28,328 nt of DNA from the IMG/VR virus record IMGVR_UViG_3300028569_000135, positions 1 to 28,328 of that record. One strand, written 5' to 3'. Below are positions 27,622-28,328 of the stretch, piece by piece. Position numbers and translations under genes: made by a program. This DNA is from a virus. The notes under the pieces were generated by a model. The model made no database searches, had not been told where the DNA came from, and worked only from the letters and a program-made list of their open reading frames with translations. Every line of letters starts with the position of its first letter. Positions within the stretch are counted from its first letter, which is position 1.

Positions 27622-27777
27622 TTAACTACGCTTCTTACCTGCATCCGAACGTTGTGAACGGAATGAAGGTTTGTGCCGGGTACCTAGAGGTTTGATGGGA
27701 CGTATGGTGTGTTCCCGGAACATACGAGCCAATGCTTTATTACCAGAGTTTGTAGAGTGTCTAACTATTCTTGCCAT
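27622..27777 (-). CDS. 51-aa very basic small protein
   Basis: From the ATG at 27775-27777: 'MARIVRHSTNSGNKALARMF' and then an Arg/Lys/Pro-rich tail ending 'SDAGKKRS'. The earlier in-frame start at 27843 is rejected because it overlaps the previous gene and precedes a TATAAT-like sequence (CTATAATAT) near the chosen start. It is probably nucleic-acid binding; no family is recognised. Confidence 0.55.
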   Translation of the reverse strand: MARIVRHSTNSGNKALARMFREHTIRPIKPLGTRHKPSFRSQRSDAGKKRS

Positions 27778-27794
27778 ATAGAGTATATTATAGG

Positions 27795-28091
27795 TTAGTT
27801 CTTTCCAAGGCAACAGTAAATTACCTCGGGGCGAACCGCACAAGGTATACCAAAGGTATCGTAGTGGGTGCCGCGAAACATCAAAGCAGGATCGTTTCTT
27901 AGGTAAGATAACTCTAATTCTGCCATGGTAAGAAAGGCTATATAGTCATTGGCCATCTCCAAGGTAGTCTTCTTCTTAGATGGTTCACCCAGTGCTGTTA
28001 TAATATCACTCAAGGTATTGGATGCCTCTTGATTAGACTGTTTAAAGAATGTGTAATATAACTTAATAATATGGCTAAACACAATAACCAT
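27795..28091 (-). CDS. Hypothetical protein (98 aa)
   Basis: A soluble helical protein after a hydrophobic start ('MVIVFSHIIKLYYTFF'), with 'TLEMANDYIAFLTMAELELS' and 'MFRGTHYDTFGIPCAVRPEV'. It is not recognised. It begins the minus-strand run 28091-27425. The N-terminal 16 residues could be an over-extension, but no better start is obvious. Confidence 0.5.
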   Translation of the reverse strand: MVIVFSHIIKLYYTFFKQSNQEASNTLSDIITALGEPSKKKTTLEMANDYIAFLTMAELELSYLRNDPALMFRGTHYDTFGIPCAVRPEVIYCCLGKN

Positions 28092-28328
28092 TTAATGTAT
28101 TAATAATACAAAAGCTAGTGGGGGGCGGAACGGGCGGAACCCTAATAAAGCCTATACAAAAATTTTGCAAAAAAAATTTATAAAATTTTTGGCATGCACC
28201 TATATAGAATCCAAAGTTTTTTTTCTATATATACAAATTCCCGTACTGGGGGTTATATCCCCGTGGGGGTTTTAGAACCCACTACGGTGTTTTAGAAACA
28301 GTACCTGTATCTAGATACCATGGTCTGG
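28092..28328. other. Non-coding structured region at the window edge
   Basis: No gene is visible in these 237 bases. They contain a 9-bp tandem repeat GGGCGGAAC (28123-28140), an A/T inverted repeat CAAAAATTTT/AAAATTTTTG (28157-28166 and 28182-28191), hairpins GGGG-TTATAT-CCCC (28249-28262) and GGGTT-TTAG-AACCC (28267-28280), a direct repeat GTTTTAGAA spaced 20 nt (28269, 28289), and palindromes GTATCTAGATAC (28307-28318) and ACCATGGT (28317-28324). It may be a regulatory or replication region, or a gap between transcription units. Confidence 0.5.

Noticed and set aside
27444-27695. Plus-strand 83-aa frame
   Set aside because: It overlaps two minus-strand frames that fit the local operon direction and look more protein-like; no promoter box near its start.
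28249-28300. CRISPR-like repeats (GTTTTAGAA twice)
   Set aside because: Only two 9-nt copies with no repeat-spacer array; the repeat is too short.
1-28328. tRNA genes and insertion sequences
   Set aside because: No cloverleaf with acceptor and T-arm consensus, no transposase or terminal inverted repeats were seen by eye; a tRNA scan was not possible.

Overview
The window is a piece of a T4-like (contractile-tailed, Caudoviricetes) phage genome. It is AT-rich, gene-dense and free of host-type genes. The virion genes are T4 homologues but diverged and reordered (gp15 - gp20 - gp13 - gp4 - gp21 - core protein - gp22 - gp23), which points to a distant T4 relative of the 'Far-T4'/marine kind rather than a coliphage. 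The host cannot be fixed. A histone H1-like (Hc1) gene and a possible DUF2452 protein hint weakly at Bacteroidota; a marine or freshwater setting is an inference.

Layout: (1) 1-9362, plus strand: head and neck morphogenesis, with tail sheath stabilizer gp15 (partial), portal gp20, neck gp13, head-completion nuclease gp4, prohead protease gp21, a composite gp67-like core protein, scaffold gp22, major capsid gp23 with a strong terminator, and a late beta-rich protein. (2) 9363-12737, minus strand: a six-gene operon with overlapping genes, read as dpdA - formyltransferase (DpdN-like) - Nmad1/DUF1599 - coiled coil - P-loop NTPase - queF. It is best read as a 7-deazaguanine DNA hypermodification locus, probably making formyl-preQ1 in DNA. 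(3) 12773-15577, plus: baseplate hub/spike, gp5-like without a lysozyme domain. (4) 15574-20424, minus: GMP reductase, a small DUF4032-like protein, and nrdA/nrdB with a small partner. (5) 20488-21729, minus: small unknown proteins. (6) 21781-23132, plus: S74-chaperone tail fibre and a small basic protein. (7) 23110-25064, minus: T4-type lysozyme, 3D-domain wall protein, Gpt-type phosphoribosyltransferase, small coiled protein. (8) 25077-28091: small late genes on both strands, including a zinc-ribbon protein, an unlisted 54-aa Lys-rich protein, a methyltransferase-like protein and an Hc1-like protein. (9) 28092-28328: a structured non-coding region.

The metabolic genes fit together. QueF makes preQ1, DpdA would swap it for guanine in DNA and release guanine, and the formyltransferase would cap the amine. 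Gpt could salvage the released guanine to GMP, GMP reductase could move GMP to IMP, and ribonucleotide reductase supplies deoxynucleotides.

Two cross-cutting patterns stand out. First, many genes have a T4-late-like box (consensus NATAAATA) exactly 5 nt before the start codon, or TATAAT about 6 nt before it. Both place the expected transcription start on the start codon, so many messages look leaderless. Second, at least five proteins begin with a short peptide ending in (I/L)-x-E, the T4 prohead-protease cleavage motif. These look like capsid-targeting sequences of proteins packaged in the head.
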